In this document: positions 21,581 to 22,849 of the stretch, one piece after another | Layout of the letters: every line of letters begins with the position of its first letter | How positions within the stretch are numbered: position 1 is the first letter of the stretch | Assembly (NCBI GenBank): GCA_937995875.1 | Contig: CALKIW010000115.1 | Location: forward strand, 1 to 22,849 | From: an uncultured Bacteroidales bacterium | GTDB lineage: Bacteria > Bacteroidota > Bacteroidia > Bacteroidales > Bacteroidaceae | Direction of reading: 5' to 3' | Length of the DNA stretch: 22,849 bases | The notes under the pieces: generated by a model | The model's database searches: none | What the model was told of the DNA's origin: nothing | What the model saw: only the letters and a program-made list of their open reading frames with translations | Translations under genes and position numbers: made by a program

Positions 21581-22849
21581 TTATTGTAATGTGAACTTCA
21601 AGGACTGCACATCACGGCTGTTGGGGCCAACCATCACCTCAAAATCTCCGGGCTCGTTCTTGTATTCCAATTCCTGATTGTAGAATTTAAGTTCCTCAGG
21701 AGTCAGGGTAAATGTAACCGTCTTTGTTTCTCCCTTCTTTAAGCTGATGCGCTCAAAACCTTTCAGTTCCTTAACCGGGCGCGACACACTGGCCACAAGG
21801 TCGCGAACATAGAGCTGCACAATCTCGTCGGCATCGTAATTACCAGTGTTGGTCACGGGAATGGACACGGTGAGTTTACCGCCGTTAGTGCTCATCGTTG
21901 TGCTGCTGATGGAAGGCTTGCCATAAGCAAAAGTGGTGTAAGACAGACCGAAACCAAATGGGTATAGCGGGTCATTGTCCACGTCAAGATAGTTGCTGCG
22001 GAACTTGGTAAACCATGCTCCCTCTGCGAGAGGCCTGCCCGTTGGCAGATGATTGTAATAAAGAGGTATCTGTCCCATGTTCTTGGGCCAAGATGCCGTC
22101 AGTTTACCACTGGGCGACTTATCACCAAAAATCACATCGCAGATGGCATCACCGGCTTCGCTTCCGCCAAAGCCCACATTGAGGATGGAGGGGAAATTCT
22201 CGTGCTCCCATGTCATCACGGTAGCACGTCCGGAGAAATACACCAGCACAATAGGTTTACCCGTTGCTTTCAGAGCCGTAAGCAAATCGCGCTGTGCATC
22301 GGGCAATGTCAAGTCGCTGCGGCTGCTACTCTCGCCACTCATCTCTGAAGCCTCACCCACGGCAGCCACGATGACATCGGCATCATTGGCTACGCGCAGA
22401 GCCTCATCGAGCATTTCTTTCGCACTGCGCTGATCGCGCATCTCCCGCCCAAACATGGTGCCACGTGCCTCCAAGTCGGCATCATACATCAGATTGGAAC
22501 CCTTGGCATAAGTCACTGTTGCTTTATTCTTCAAGGCAGCTTGCATACTCTCATAGAGCGACCGGTATTTGTCGGATGTAGCAGCAACGCTCCATGTGCC
22601 GAGCATATTGGCACGCGTGTTGCCCATAGGACCGATAAGCGCTATCTTGCCCTCGCGCTTGAGCGGCAGAATCTGTCCATCGTTTTTCAACAACACAAAG
22701 GTCTCGGCCGCAATCCGACGGGCTTCGGCCCGGTGCTCATCCGTATAAATTTCTTTCTTGGCCCGCTTGCTGTCGCAATAGCGGTAGGGATCGTCAAAGA
22801 GCCCCAATTTGTATTTGGCCTCCAATATGCGACGACACGCCCGGTCGAT
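21581..22849 (-). CDS. bglX: Glycoside hydrolase family 3 beta-glucosidase, C-terminal part (runs off the window)
   Basis: The gene is open to the window edge; 422 codons are visible, beginning IDRACRRILEAKYKLGLFDDP, and no start is present. GH3 enzymes of the BglX type release glucose or related sugars from the non-reducing ends of beta-glycosides, usually in the periplasm. Visible are the linker after the TIM-barrel, the C-terminal alpha/beta domain (LLKNDGQILPL, then IALIGPMG, then the acid/base region GESSSRSDLTLP) and YPFGFGLSYTTF. A fibronectin III-like domain follows (EIVQLYVRDLVASVSRPVKEL to the end). The exact substrate cannot be read. The symbol reflects similarity to BglX; other GH3 types are possible. 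Confidence 0.88.
   Translation of the reverse strand: MDRACRRILEAKYKLGLFDDPYRYCDSKRAKKEIYTDEHRAEARRIAAETFVLLKNDGQILPLKREGKIALIGPMGNTRANMLGTWSVAATSDKYRSLYESMQAALKNKATVTYAKGSNLMYDADLEARGTMFGREMRDQRSAKEMLDEALRVANDADVIVAAVGEASEMSGESSSRSDLTLPDAQRDLLTALKATGKPIVLVYFSGRATVMTWEHENFPSILNVGFGGSEAGDAICDVIFGDKSPSGKLTASWPKNMGQIPLYYNHLPTGRPLAEGAWFTKFRSNYLDVDNDPLYPFGFGLSYTTFAYGKPSISSTTMSTNGGKLTVSIPVTNTGNYDADEIVQLYVRDLVASVSRPVKELKGFERISLKKGETKTVTFTLTPEELKFYNQELEYKNEPGDFEVMVGPNSRDVQSLKFTLQ

Overview
The window looks like a chromosomal housekeeping segment from a Bacteroidota bacterium, most likely Prevotellaceae (Prevotella sensu lato). Several things point there. Start codons lack clear Shine-Dalgarno sequences. 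Promoters carry the Bacteroidota -7 box TAnnTTTG (for example 729-736, 8897-8904, 13543-13550, 21454-21461). The gene order tsaB / DUF4290 / murA / rimM / dxr / rseP is in the style of Bacteroidales, and the FabI, MurA and RluA-type proteins also look like the Bacteroidales forms. The placement is an inference from pattern; no database search was possible.

Layout. 1-762: non-coding DNA with copy 1 of a ~385-bp dispersed repeat, then the fabI promoter. 763-1620 (+): fabI. 1803-8834 (-): a seven-gene run transcribed right to left from a promoter near 8900: tsaB (tRNA t6A), DUF4290, murA (peptidoglycan), rimM (30S maturation), dxr (isoprenoids), rseP (site-2 protease), and a BASS-type transporter. 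9114-11346 (+): yicC, gmk, nadD. 11347-11873: non-coding DNA with copy 2 of the repeat. 11874-13482 (-): a Fur-family regulator and mutY. 13580-16300 (+): thyX and an RluA-type pseudouridine synthase with a large N-terminal region. 16397-18901 (-): a pyridoxamine kinase and an AspT/YidE-type transporter. 19180-20268 (+): manC. 20444-21335 (-): greA and a HIT protein. 21581-22849 (-): the C-terminal two-thirds or so of a GH3 beta-glucosidase (bglX-like) cut by the window edge.

Most genes are core metabolism and need little comment. The less ordinary material is mainly between genes. Two diverged copies of one long intergenic repeat (about 21-395 and 11423-11819) share a promoter-like left end and an internal array of units spaced exactly 22 bp apart. 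The greA leader holds a perfect 24-bp hairpin just downstream of a near-consensus promoter. The tsaB-DUF4290 gap holds several hairpins. Inside genes, MurA has Asp in place of the usual catalytic Cys, and the pseudouridine synthase contains an in-frame 21-bp tandem repeat and has no ATG upstream of its conserved N-terminus. I saw no CRISPR array, tRNA, rRNA, transposase, phage gene or recognisable defence system.
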